64,000 nucleotides of DNA from positions 7,724,231-7,788,230 of the forward strand of contig NC_134033.1 in assembly GCF_964204645.1 (NCBI RefSeq). Direction: 5' to 3'. A program made the translations under genes and the position numbers. Source of the DNA: Tubulanus polymorphus. Lineage: Eukaryota > Nemertea > Palaeonemertea > Tubulaniformes > Tubulanidae. Below the pieces are notes generated by a model. That model searched no databases. It worked only from the letters and a program-made list of their open reading frames with translations, and was not told the DNA's origin. This document shows positions 15,849 through 27,469 of this stretch, piece after piece; positions within the stretch are counted from its first letter, which is position 1, and the number at the start of each line of letters is the position of its first letter.

Positions 15849-18800
15849 TTAACACGTTAGAATCCTTTTCATAATCTCATTTTCTTTTGTTTCTTCTCTT
15901 TTGAATTTTATATATTCATCTAAATTGCAACCATAGGCGACTGTGTGGATTCCATCATCTAAAATATATCATTTATCATCAAATGGGTTTAGACTTATCT
16001 TCTCTATCTCTTCAATATACATTTCATGATCTTCAGATCTTAAACATTTCATTTTATGTTTTCTAACTTCTTCATTAAATATACAATTGATGTAATCTTT
16101 GAAATGAATATTCTTTTCTACTACACTTTTAGTTATTCCTTTTAACTTTTTAGCTTCATGTTCTTTAGTTTTATATGAATACATTTTAGATCTAATACCT
16201 ATGAACTCTATCATTTCTTCACCACCTAATTCATCCTTAAACTTCCCAGGAACTTTTTTATTATCATTGCTAAACAATTCATGATTTTTTGGATAGTTAC
16301 TAAAATCAAAATGATGATTTAATATTTTTAAATCATCAGTTATGTTATCAGTTTTTATCTTTAATATATAACTGTCAGTATCAAAATATAATATTTCAAT
16401 GTGTTTTTCCCCAAAATGGGGTTGCAATACATTATAATAGAATTCATACATCAATAGCTTTGAAATTTCTAAAACTGCAGCTCCAACATAAATAGGTTTA
16501 TTGAACTTCATAGAAGTTCTTTTTAATTTAACTGCAGCTAAATTTTCATCGAATATTCTATTACCTATGAATTTCGGATACGATTGTAAATGCCTTATCC
16601 TTTTACCATTACTAACTAACTCAATATCATTTCTATTTCTTATGTTTTCACAAGTCTTACCATAGAACGCATTGTTCATTAGTTTAAAGTAATCCTTCTC
16701 AAAATCAGTTTTAGCTTCAGTTCTCTGTGTAGTATTAAAATCTATATATTTTTCTAACCACTTAGATTGATTAAATGAAATATATCTATGTACTTTTTTT
16801 AATATCATTCCTTGATTCAAATAGAATTTTAACATTCTATAATGTACTACATAATTATATTTATCTTCTTGAGTTACCATTAACTTTTCAGTATGAATAT
16901 GATTATCGGGTTTAATTCTTTTTTGATAATTTGATAATTCTTCATGTTTAACAATTTTATGTTCGGGACAATATGCTAGATTTCTAGATTTAAATTTAAT
17001 ATTTTCAGGGTATTCTAAATCTACAACAAAGAAGTAACCAATATCTGAATCATCTGCAATATCTAGGATTCTTTTCTTCCAATCAAATTTATCAATTTGT
17101 AAAACTTCAGTTATTTCAAACATCCCATAAGGTTGTGGTTCCATCATTGCCCAACCATAAAGATTATTTGCATCTATGTATAATAATTTATATCCAGGAT
17201 TATCATTTACATTGAAATATCTATCACCCAATACACCTGAAACACCTCCTCTTATAGATTTTTCAAATAATAGTAATTGATCTATATTTGTTAACAAATC
17301 CATTTTTATATTTGTAAATTTTAATCCACAATCCCATGTTAATCCTGGTGATGAATAACAATGACAAAGATCAATGTTAAAATATTTTAGGTTTACATCT
17401 CTAAACCTTTCGAATATATCAGTTAATAATAATACATCTGATTTTAAATATAAATCTACTAATTGCCCATGATTTTCTATTTTGAAATGATTCCAAATAT
17501 TCAATGTTCTATTATATACTTCATCTTTAACATATTCATTTTTTAATTCATCATAGAATTGTTCTTTTAATAATTCAGTTATTTTAAAATCATTATGATT
17601 TTTATAGAAAGAATATGGAATTGCACCTTTATATCTCATTAATTTAAAATCATCATAATTTGGGTAATATTCTTCTAATATCTTTAATTCATCATCAATT
17701 AATGATTTTGATAAGTTATCTAATGAACTATTTAAAAATCTATATGAATCTATAAATCTTAAACAACCAAATTGAAATGATATATAATTCTCAGATGTTT
17801 TAGCTAACATTCTAAATTTATAAGTTGGTATTTTATCTTTTGATTAATTTGAATTTAATATTTCTATTTCATTATTAATTTCTTCTATTTTATGACACAG
17901 TTGTTTAATGAATAAATGCGCGTCATACCCCGATAAATTGTGAAATATAATGGGGACAAAATTTACTTTTTTAGCTTGCAAATTACAATTCTCATGTGCA
18001 GCGCCTCTAAATTTACCATTCAAATGATCATGGTCTCTTACTTTTTTATCTTTATAATTAAATATCTTTTCACAATAATAACATTTATCTGCAAACGCAA
18101 ATACTTCTTTATCTTCTTCTGTCATTATAATTTCTATATTTCTATTCAATAATTTACTAAATCTTATTTCATATTCAATTAATAAGTCACAAAAATGATT
18201 AATAACATTTTCATTTCTATACTGATAATATTCACTTTCAATTAGTTCTGGATAATCAGATTTAATATATAACCCGAAAGCAGCAGCTGATTGATGAATC
18301 TTTTTAATAGTATTTGTTTTTGGTGGTTCTTCTGAATAATCACTTTCATTAGAATTTAATTTCTTTCTTTTATAATATATATCTTTTCTATCTTTATCTG
18401 TTAATTCTTTATTTAATGATTCAAAATCTCCATATATTACAAATGGTATTTTATTTTTGTAATCATATTTTTTGAATTCTAATATTTTATCCTTTTCATT
18501 TGGTAAAACTAATTTACAATAATCATGATTATCACATAGTTGTTTATGATTTAATAATGTACTTTCATTACTAAATTTATGTAAACATTTTCTACATAGA
18601 TATATTTTATTATGGTGATCACTTTCTGTTCTAAAAAATAAATCTATTTGTTTAATCCACATATAATGATTCTCATAATATAGTATATCTATAACATCAT
18701 TTGAATCATAATCTTTTGATAGATATAAAGGTTCTAATGTATAATGTTTAATATTATTTCCTTTTGTATTTGGTAATTTAATTAAATCAAATACATTTAT

Positions 18801-19880
18801 TTTAAGATTATTATCTCTTTCTATTTTTGGAATATTTTTAATTCTAACAGGATACTTATCTATCTTATAATTATTTTCAAATTGTTTATAATGAGTTAAT
18901 CTAAAACTATGTGTAATATCTTCTGTTGGATGTAAACAACTTATTATAGCCCATATAAAACATTTATTATCAAAATTTTGTATATTTATTACACCATTAG
19001 TTTTAAATGGTAGTTTAATATAACTTGTTCCATTTATACTATCATCTTTATAATATGATAAATTATTTTCATCAATTGGTTTTGATTTTGTTAACTTATT
19101 ATATTTTGTGTTATAAACATGTAAAGTTATAAATATTATCTCATCAAATATTAAACCAGATCCTTCAAAATATTTCTCTTCTATTTTAGTTTTTACTTCA
19201 TTATAACATTTATTTAATTTATCATCTATATGTTGTTTAGATATAATATGTTGTGAATGAGAATTTATATTATATATTGGTTTATCTTCAGATTTTATAA
19301 ATTTAACTTTAACTGATATACTAATTTTTGGATATTCTACGTTTGTAATTATTTTTATTATTTCTTTCATATTTTCTAAATGTTTTTTATTTTCTTCTAT
19401 TGTTTTTCCTTTATGAAATTTAAACTCGATAGCTGCTGGACCAATATCACTTTTAAATGCTTCGGTTATCTCTATATCTTTTTTATTATCTAATGAATTA
19501 ATATAATTTCTTACATCTTCCATGTATGGTCTTTTATTGTTTAATTTATTTTTTATTCTTTTAATTGTCTTCTGTTTCTTATCGTTATCATTATCAAAAT
19601 AATCTTCACCTAAAATATCATTATTCTTATTTCTAATATGACTTATAGATTTTAAATGTTCTTTATAATATCTTTTATCACTGAATGATTGATTACATGT
19701 ATCACATTTGTATGTTTCTTTTTCATTCTTTAATTCTTCTAATTTAGTTTCTAATATATCATCCTTATATTCTAGTTTCAATTTATTCTCTAAATGTGTT
19801 ATAGTTTTATTGTGTCTTGCTTTTTGGGATTTATCTATATCTATATTACATGTTGGGCAGTAGTACTTATTTGCTTCCAT
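15849..19880 (-). pseudogene. Protein-primed family B DNA polymerase, two in-frame stops
   Basis: About 1,340 codons in one frame. The N-terminus has two C2H2-like fingers (residues ~8-30 and ~58-84). A 3'-5' exonuclease follows: ExoI GDFESL near 485, ExoII GYDAHLF near 652, ExoIII YLKSDVLLL in the second half. A CYYCEKIF...RDHDHLNGKFRGAAH segment (about 600-630) is the endonuclease-VII-like motif typical of Polinton polymerases. Polymerase motifs are YIDANNLYGW (A), NNAFYGKTCEN (B) and YFDTDSY (C). A TAA at 17844-17846 and a TGA at 15969-15971 interrupt the frame with no shift. After the TGA the family's usual tail (ILDDGIHTVAYG) follows, with the final stop at 15849-15851. The start ATG lies inside the right TIR. 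Confidence 0.9.
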
Positions 19881-20149
19881 TTTAATACTATATTTTTTAT
19901 TAAAATTGATTTTAGAAGTTCAATGATTTAAATGTTATTCATTTATGTGAATATTTTAAGAGTAATAGGGATAATAGGCTTTCGTATCAAAGGTTGAAGG
20001 GTCGAGTGAGTAAAAAATGAAAATAATAATAATTTACAGTTGAATTAGGAGTGTGCGCGACTAATTCAACTGTAAATTATTGTTATTTTCATTTTTTTAC
20101 GAGCTCGACCCTTCGACCTTTGGTATGAAAGCCTGTTATCCCTATTACT
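19767..20149 (-). repeat. Right terminal inverted repeat
   Basis: 383 bp, inverse copy of 2248-2629. The inner part is the polymerase start codon region, so the polymerase is transcribed inward from this end. The one-base length difference from the left copy lies in a poly-T/poly-A run. Confidence 0.95.
19961..20149. repeat. Terminal palindrome (hairpin-capable), right end
   Basis: Same ~188-bp palindrome as the left end, with a central loop that reads GAGTGTGCGCGA on the plus strand. In outward-to-inward orientation both ends carry the same loop orientation and the same arm asymmetries. Confidence 0.95.
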
Positions 20150-20155
20150 GCCATT
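20150..20155. other. Target site duplication, right (GCCATT)
   Basis: Second copy of the 6-bp duplication; host repeat sequence (GTTGTTTGCCAAAATCAGCA) resumes directly after it, as in the paralogue near 35.1 kb. Confidence 0.9.
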
Positions 20156-20529
20156 GTTGTTTGCCAAAATCAGCACTTTTTAAACATTTTCGAAGTTTTC
20201 GTGGGAAATTTTGAAGACGCTTTGATCAATTACCCTGATCTTTCGTTTATATTTGAATCTGCCAAAGGCCCATCAGCATAAGAAAATTGGGTCGATCTGA
20301 CTCAAGATGGCCGTCCTATGACCTTTTTAGTGCCCAAAAATGTCAATTTTGGCCAGAATTCTAGGTCCTGTAGCTTCCTACTGGTTTGCCATTTTCATTG
20401 CAATTGCTGATAGGTATTCTTTAGAGAGGGGTGTTTAATACCTGGGACAGGTATTTTTGATCAGCCAATTATGACGCAATTGGCGGCCATCTTGGTGTCA
20501 TCAGTACTCATTCGTAGGTGGGAAAAAGT

Positions 20530-21200
20530 TTTTCCACATTAAATTTATACCTAAGCATATTGTGTTACTATATTCAATTGGAAAGTTGTAGCCCATAACG
20601 TGTTCTATGATTGTGGCGAGTTTCAAGGTCATTGGTTTTTGTATGTGGCCATCAGGGGGCATTGAATAATTCAACAACTTAGTATTGCTATATTATATTT
20701 GTACCAAGGCATATTTTGATACCATGATCGCTTGCAAAGTTGTAGTTCATGACATCGTCTACGATTGTGGTGAGTTTTTAAGGACATTAGTTATTCCATA
20801 TAGTCACCAGGGGGCGTTGAATAGTAGAATGACTTAGTATTTCCTTATTAGATTGGTACCTAGGCATATTTTGTTACTATGATCAATTGCAAAGTTGTAT
20901 TTCATGACATGTACTACGATTGTGGTGAGTTTTAAGGTCATTGGGTTTTGCATATGGTCACTAGGGGGCGTTGAATAGTAGAATAACTTAGTATTTCCAT
21001 ATTAAATTGGTAACGAGGCATATTTTGTTATCACAATCAATTACAAAATCATAGCTGCTCACATGTTCTATGATTGTGGTGGGTTTCAAGGTCATTGGTT
21101 TTTGTATATGGTCACTAGAGGGCGTTATGTATTGAAATTGTTAGATTGTTGAGCATTTGAAACCACTGCCCAAGTGAGCATGGTGTCCCTGGACCCCTAG
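20530..21200. repeat. ~153-bp tandem repeat family with CACCAGGGGGCG boxes
   Basis: About four tandem monomers, recognised by GGCATATTTTGTTAC at ~20557, 20710, 20864 and 21017. Each monomer carries an AGGGGGCG-type box. The array ends with GGTGTCCCTGGACCCCTAGT. Inverse copies are at 33365-33745 and 49135-49380, and an end fragment lies near 39585-39655. It is probably the subterminal repeat of a nonautonomous transposon family; no coding sequence. Confidence 0.8.
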
Positions 21201-21310
21201 TTTGGTTTTGTCGCCCGCGACAATTCATTATTTTGGTTTTGTCGCACGCAACAATTCAATATTTTGTTTTTGTCACCCGCGACAATTCATAATTTTGGTA
21301 TTGTCACCCG
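21201..21310. repeat. Minisatellite array, ~31-bp unit (array C)
   Basis: Three to four degenerate copies of the unit seen at 1-425 and 1606-2035, starting TTTGGTTTTGTCGCCCGCGA. It is followed by a reverse-transcriptase remnant. Confidence 0.85.
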
Positions 21311-21319
21311 TGGTTTTGT

Positions 21320-21665
21320 CGGAACATTAAGGTTTTTGGTCAAACAGCGTGTTAAGGTCGTTTTGGAAATTTACTCGGTCTGGTATATTTTGGATTACTG
21401 TGTATGTCATTTGTCAGGACATTAAACAGAAGACGACTTAGGATACTACCTTGCGTGACTCCACCAGTTAGACCGTCTCATTCCAAGATGAGGCGTCCCG
21501 TTGATTTCGGTTACAAGTTTCCGTTCAGAGATAACTCCTGAGCCATTTGGGCGACCTATCATTGATACTGTTTCCTAATAGCCTGTTTAGTAATGGCTGA
21601 TGTTGAGCCTCATCAAATGCTTTGTTGAAATCCACCGTTGAACAGGATTCTAAGACTGTGCAGAA
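21320..21665 (-). pseudogene. Non-LTR reverse transcriptase fragment
   Basis: On the minus strand, broken frames give reverse-transcriptase motifs: a STVDFNKAFDEAQHQPLL-type motif A and a GVTQGSIL...LLFNVLTNDI-type segment. Related fragments lie at 44246-44575 (minus) and 26630-26680 plus 27470-27575 (plus). Stops and frameshifts make it a dead copy. Confidence 0.7.
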
Positions 21666-21800
21666 AACCCGTTATCGCTGCTTTGCAGCTATATTTAGGG
21701 TTTCTGCTGCCTTCGCAGAAACCCTATTGTATTCCTGCTGATTATTATTATTATTAATATTATTATTATTATTATTATTATTATCATTATTATATTCTTT
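21660..21800. repeat. GGGTTTCTGC hairpin and (ATT)n microsatellite
   Basis: A perfect hairpin (GGGTTTCTGC, 7-nt loop, GCAGAAACCC) follows the shared motif ACCCGTTATCGCTGCTTTGC and leads into an (ATT)n run at about 21743-21797. A comparable hairpin is at 41949-41978. The CGTTATCGCTGC motif also occurs at about 24635 and 44577. Confidence 0.75.
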
Positions 21801-22082
21801 TTCACACTGGATCTTACTGAAAGCATATAAACTACTGCAACTTACTTTCACTGTCGGTGAATCCATTCTGTTACACAAGTACTACACTGCATTGACAAAT
21901 ACTGCGTATAATATTAATCAGAATGCCACTGTTTACTCACTGTTAGCCTCTAAACATCGAAATTTAAGCCCGATTCAAACAGTATCCATCTACGTATGTG
22001 TATTGCCTACGTGTCATTCCCACAGCGCGTCTGTTTGTGTCAGTGTCACTATAAGCATTGATAGAGCTGGTGTACTAGATCT

Positions 22083-23190
22083 GTAGTTTTTTGACGCCTT
22101 ATAAAACGTTACCATTATGAAACCTAAACAATGCTAACCATTCAGCGTCATTTTACAAACGACAACCGTAAATCGATGTGCAAAACATCACAGGTTTATG
22201 TGTACACATACAAGCTATTTGGTAAAATATTATTGATAAAGATGTAGAATGGCTCCCTGTGATTATATAATGACCTCTATTTGAACGTCGGAATGTTATA
22301 TTGCATTGAATATCATGAGAAGACGTATTGTAATAGTAAAGGATGTATGATTATATCAGGAGCGGCAGGCATAAATAGAAATGATAAGTAAATCGGATTA
22401 TCCTGTCATGGGGATGCTAGTGGAATGACGAAGCTATCTACGATCTGAGTAGGGCCGGCGTGAATTTCATCGGCGGCTACAAGCGGTCTATATAAAAACG
22501 TGTAAACATATAATTTCAATATTCAAATGTTTTAGAAAATATGTTCGATATTAGGGGTATGCAGGTTTCATGAGATTAGCAATTTATAATAGCATAGCTG
22601 TCATATACGGCTCCGCGTCCATTGATGGCATGTGTATAAGGTGACAATTCAATTCAATACTTTATTGATCCTTATTACATTGAAATTCAGGGATAAAATT
22701 CCCAAATTCAATAAAGTTACAAATTTTAAACTAAGAAAATACAAAATACAAGACACACGGGTAATTCATACAGAATAACATGAATAAGTTATTTAAATGA
22801 CAATGTCTATTTCAACCCAGACTCAAGTCTAGGATATCGAGTGACAGCCAAACCGGGTCCCGGGACCGGGACGGCTGGCTACACGATATGCTCGAAGTCA
22901 TGATGAAGCAGACATCAGAAGAGCTCTTTCTTCAACCATGGATGCAATGAAGTTGCAGACCAGCTTAGAGGCAAAAGTGAATCGAAGTCGGTCACAAGTT
23001 GACAATTTCTTTTAAAAATTAGACCAGTCGAAGACTGTATCATCTACCCAATCGCCAAATCTCATAATTCCCCAAATTTCTTAAAACTTCGATTTCAAAT
23101 TTGCAATTCCACATTAGCTTATCCCAGAAATTCTACATTTTTTCGCAGGCGTCAAATAATTTATTAAAGTTAATTTTCTTGTTTAGTATT
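22083..23190. repeat. 1.2-kb duplicated block, copy 2
   Basis: Same-orientation copy of 427-1600 with scattered substitutions and small indels, including an inserted 'gcggca'-type sequence near 22363. No coding frame is supported. After it the sequence becomes unrelated to copy 1, which instead runs into minisatellite array B. Confidence 0.8.
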
Positions 23191-24620
23191 TTTATCTCTT
23201 CTTCTATTGTGGCGCACTGAATGAGGTCAGTCTCGAGTGAACGCAACTGAGGAATTTAGCCTTGTTTGTGCCTCCTATACAAGCAATAGCAATCCTGGCA
23301 GTATCTTCCCTGTATAGAGCTAATTAATGCAGCTATACGCGAGAGCCTGGATGATTATATTCTGCTAGCATTACAATATTCCTTTACGGATTTACTTGAA
23401 ACTTTCGTGAGATGTACGGATCACAGGTACCTTGAGGTAAGTCGAAGGGATCTTTGATTGGGGACCCCGTTCACCCACCAGGGGGCGTTTTACTTTTGAA
23501 AATTCTGACATCGAAAAGTTACTGTGAGAAAAATTTTTGTCTCTTTGTTTTCAGCTTCAGCCGAGCACGAAAGTTGTTCATAACAGCCTGGAGGCTAAAA
23601 AAGTCATTGGGACGCCCTATCTGCGATTAACCGTTTGGGCTCTATGGGCTCGAAAATGGGCCCCCAAATTTTTTAATGAGATTTTTGCTCCTAGCTCCTT
23701 AACCGTTGGAGATAGAATCGTGGTTGCAAAGAGTGATCAGTAGCCCTTGCGAAGTCGCTTTTATTGATGTATGGTATAACTATGTAACTCATATGGTTCT
23801 CCAGTAGCGCCACCTATAAGATGCTGGAATACGCATTTTCATCTATATCGACTAAGGGTATCAATGGATTTCTATAAAAATTGATACACATGTACCTGGT
23901 TAGAAAACGAAACGAACCCCTTATATGATTAGTTCCCATTTTAACCACTAGGGGGCGTAAATTTTGAAAAATCGATTTCAGCATCCATTTTTCGCATTTA
24001 ATGCGGTCTGTTTATTATGAAAATCACGAAACTTGGTATAAGAACAAAGACATGTGTGTAATATGCCATCCTGCATGATTAGTTCATACAACTGCCACCA
24101 GGGGACTGTGAAAATAACGATTTTTGCTCCTAGGTCCTAAACCGTTGGCGATAGAATCGAGGTTTCAATGTGTGGTTAGTAGCCCTTTTCAAGATACTTG
24201 GATTTATGTATGGTTTAAGTAGGTAACTTATATTGTTCTCCAGGAGCGCCACCTTCATTTTGCTGGAAATGCATTTTCATTGATAGCTACTAAGCGGATA
24301 AAGGGATCTCTATAAAAATTGATATACATGTACCTGGATATAAGATACAACGAATCCCTAACATAATTAGTTCCTATTCTAACCACTAGGGGGCGTTAAT
24401 GTTGAAACTCATTCTAGCATCAGTTTTTTCGATTGTAATTCAGTAGTATGCTAACCGGCAAATTACCGGCCACTTGGGCATGGGAAAAGTACCGTATCTT
24501 CGTTATTCTCGGTGTCATATCCCCTAACCTTGGTACATTAGAACTTTTCGCGTAGTATCCCATGTGAATCAACATAGCCATGTTATCAGCTGACCCCTAG
24601 GTGGCGCTCCTCATCCAGCA
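23191..24620. repeat. Dispersed repeat sequence with CTCF-like boxes, no gene
   Basis: Two diverged tandem-like halves (about 23540-24090 and 24120-24420) share 'TTTTTGCTCCTAGSTCCT...ACCGTTGG', 'GCGCCACC' and 'AACCACTAGGGGGCGT' segments. Boxes lie near 23474, 23944, 24105 and 24382. The 68-codon frame at 23537 has no gene-like features. Confidence 0.6.
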
Positions 24621-24897
24621 AGGCAGAAACCCGTTATCGCTGCTTTGCAGCTATATTTACTATTATTATTTTTCACCTTTTCACACTGGATCTTACTGAA
24701 AATCTATTAACTACTGTCCTCGCGTCTATTCTCAATGAAACCATATTTAATCACAAGCACTACGTTGTATTGACAAATACTGCATGGGTTTTTCATCTGA
24801 TCCTCACAGTTCACACTTCAAGCCTCTGAACAGCGCAAATTAGCCCCGTATTGAATAGTTTGCCATTTTAGTGGAGTGTCAGCAAGTTAGGCAAAAA

Positions 24898-25623
24898 CCG
24901 TAATGTTTCCAATGTCTCTGTTTTTAACGCATGCGCATTAGGCTAAGTAAGTGTTGGAAAAGTCTAAGTCGAGAAATGAGTACAGTGCGCAGGCGTCATG
25001 AAAGTTTTTACATGTTTCAAAACTGGGTCATGTAAGTACGGTATTCGCTTGAAATGAACCAGCGTGAACTTTAGCAGCGGGATCGTGATGTCTAAATAAT
25101 CTTGTATCATATGCTTGCGTATTATATCTTAATACAATTAAATGAATTGTCAAAATAAATAAACAGTGACATTGGGATCACCATAGAAAGTGCACCAAAG
25201 TTCATAATGGTTAGCATTTCGAGATCAGCATTTTCGGGATTCGAACATGATAGCGTCGTATAAAATAAATCAGTGTCACTGGAGTCATCTAAGTTCAAAT
25301 TCAATTGAAATAAGTTCAGTATTTTTCGGGGCTCGAATGTGATAGCGCCGCAAAAATAAACGAGTGACACTCGGGTCATCAATGTTCAAATCGAATTGAA
25401 ATAAGATAATTATTTATTGTGGGATTCGAATCTAATAGAAACGGAAACATTGGAGTCATCAAAACACTCATTCGTTATGCGTACACTGACATGACCCAGT
25501 TTTGAAAGTTCTGACATGAAGTGACGCCTGCACACTCAACCGATTTCTGGACTTAGAGAGAATTTCCCCAACACTCACTAATGCGCATGCGTTAAAAACG
25601 GAGACATTGGAAACATTACGGTT
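24898..25623. mobile_element. Inverted-repeat (foldback) element
   Basis: The left arm 24898-25037 (CCGTAATGTTTCCAATGTCT, ACGCATGCGCATTA, AAAACTGGGTCATGT) is matched in reverse by about 25486-25623. The ~450-bp centre has diverged internal repeats (GTGACACTSGRGTCATC). The element was later hit by the hAT-like insertion at 25640. Family not determined. Confidence 0.7.
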
Positions 25624-25639
25624 ATTGCGGAGTGTCATG

Positions 25640-26429
25640 CACAGGGGTTTGGCGATGGGCTTGGATTTTATTTCCGGGTTGTTGATAATCTCGCGAGAAT
25701 GGTGCTAAATATGAACTGCGAATAAATTCAAAATATCACGGAAATACCTTGTGTTTATATTGTTTATTTATCCGCTATAAAGTTCTGATAAACAATTGGT
25801 CGTTAAGGATCATTATCAGACGGTCGTTACGCTTTACTATATAAAATCACAAGGGATGAAACGCAGTTCAAGTCGTGCCAGCCAGAGAGTTGGGACAGTC
25901 ACGTGACTTAACGCTTCTTATTTGACTGAACGCGAACCTGAAGCATATAAGATGGAAACTATGATACGAAAAATGTTTGAGAATAACTTACATTCAAATG
26001 CATTTTTTGACTATGAATTATATATTTCATCATAATTTATTCTTTATAAGTTATTTATTTCATATGAATCATAATCTGACAATTGATATCGGTCGGTGAA
26101 TATGTTAACTTTTCGTTTTGAAGTTTTAAATGCGATGACGTCATCAGAATGTCACGTGACTGTCCCAACTTTCTGGCTGAAAATTTAAGTACAGCGGAGG
26201 CCTGGCGTTTCATCCCTTGTGATTTTATATAGTAAAGCGTGACGACCGTCTGATAATGATTCTTAACAACCAATTGTTTATCGAAACTTTATAGCGGATA
26301 AATAAACAATATAAACACAAGGTATTTCCGTGATATTTTGAATTTATTCGCAGTTCATATTTAGCGCCATTCTCGCGAGATTATCAACAACCCAGAAATA
26401 AAATCCAAGCCCATCGCCAAACCCCTGTG
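25640..26429. mobile_element. hAT-like nonautonomous foldback element
   Basis: 790 bp with long inverted arms (about 285 bp each: 25640-25925 and 26145-26429) starting CACAGGGGTTTGGCGATGGG. It is flanked by the 8-bp direct repeat GTGTCATG (25632-25639 and 26430-26437). An 8-bp target duplication and CAGGGG-type ends are typical of hAT transposons. No transposase is encoded. A related truncated copy lies at about 56105-56220. Confidence 0.8.
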
Positions 26430-26680
26430 GTGTCATGTTATTCTTGAAAGTGGAGTATGTTGCCTAGGAGTATGTTGCCTACAGTTATAATCCCAGAAAG
26501 TCAAATTCAAATTGTGTACTTTATTGTTTCTTTTCCCAATATCGTGCAAGTAATATTCCGAAGTAACGATAATATAAGATGATGAATAGTGATACGTTTT
26601 AACATAAAATAATTCATATGCTGTAGTCAATTTGGGAGTGTTGTGCGGAACGACTAGTAGCAAGCAAGGTAGTATCCTAA

Positions 26681-27469
26681 GGCCTGTTTTTTAAATTGCT
26701 TGCAGCACGGATTTTATTACCCAAAAAATGGAAGGGTGGAGGGAAAAATAAGAAAAAAAAATTTTTCCAAAAGACCTTGTAAAAAGTGGAAGGGTGAAGG
26801 GAAAAAAATAAAAAAAATAATTTTATTTTTTTTCCTTTCAAACAGGAGTTTCATCGCATAATCTGGAAGGGTGAAGGGAAGAAAAACAAACAAAAAATAA
26901 AAATTTTCCCATTTATTGCCTGCTATAATGGGATATCCTGGAGGTATAAAAGAAAAAATATAAAATTGTTAAATCACATATTTCTTTATTTCAGAACAGA
27001 ACACAATCTTATTGATTTCCTTATTTTTTGCCCCTCCCAACCACGCACAGTCCAGCATCAAGGCACGTAATGCAAATTGGACCCACAGTCTTGTATAATG
27101 CCTCTGCCTCTTTCCATCTTTCATCGTCTTGGACTCTGCTGTGGCGCCTCCCTCCACTCTCACCACCTTTCCGCCATCTGTATCTACCATCAATGCCACA
27201 TCAGACCCCCTGAGACCAAGTGACAGCCTTGATAGTCGCCTGTCAAGCTCTTTGCTTCCTTTCCAACAAATGAGTTGGAAAGCTGCCGCCGCCATTTTTT
27301 CTCTAATTTAGCGGTCAGAACGGCGGGCGGGAAAAATAAAAATATTTTTTATTTTTTTAAAAGTTCACGGATTTTCAGCACGGGTGAAGGGAAAAAAAAA
27401 GTTTCTTTTTTCCCAAATTGACGGAAACGACAGCGCCGGATCCGTGCTGCAAACAATTAAAAAAAGGCC
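26681..27469. mobile_element. PIF/Harbinger-like nonautonomous element
   Basis: 789 bp bounded by imperfect TIRs (GGCCTGTTTTTTAAATTGCT and GGCCTTTTTTTAATTGTTTG), both leading into GCAGCACGGAT, with a 3-bp TAA duplication at 26678-26680 and 27470-27472. A 3-bp TWA target is characteristic of PIF/Harbinger. Inside is a minus-strand open frame of 108 codons (26969-27295) and several GGAAGGGTGAAGGGAAAAA repeats. Confidence 0.7.
26969..27295 (-). CDS. Unrecognised 108-codon ORF inside a transposon
   Basis: The N-terminal half (FQLICWKGSKELDRRLSRLS, then LRGSDVALMVDTDGG) has balanced, protein-like composition and is less AT-rich than the surroundings. The C-terminus is less convincing. It could be a captured host exon or chance. 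No family is recognised and expression is unknown. Confidence 0.3.
   Translation of the reverse strand: MAAAAFQLICWKGSKELDRRLSRLSLGLRGSDVALMVDTDGGKVVRVEGGATAESKTMKDGKRQRHYTRLWVQFALRALMLDCAWLGGAKNKEINKIVFCSEIKKYVI

Larger units (their letters stand above)
2248..20149. mobile_element. Complete Polinton/Maverick-type element, 17.9 kb
   Basis: The boundaries are set by ~382-bp TIRs starting 5'-AG, a 6-bp TSD and an empty-site paralogue. The element is far more AT-rich than its surroundings. It encodes the Polinton core: protein-primed PolB with exonuclease and polymerase motifs, rve integrase with chromodomain, A32-like ATPase, a penton-like protein and a probable double-jelly-roll capsid protein. 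About ten further small genes are packed with short gaps. The two arms are transcribed toward each other and meet at a 15-bp tandem repeat near 8.1 kb. No Ulp1-like protease was recognised, although many Polintons have one. Four in-frame stops and one frameshift mean this copy is probably not autonomous as read. Confidence 0.95.
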
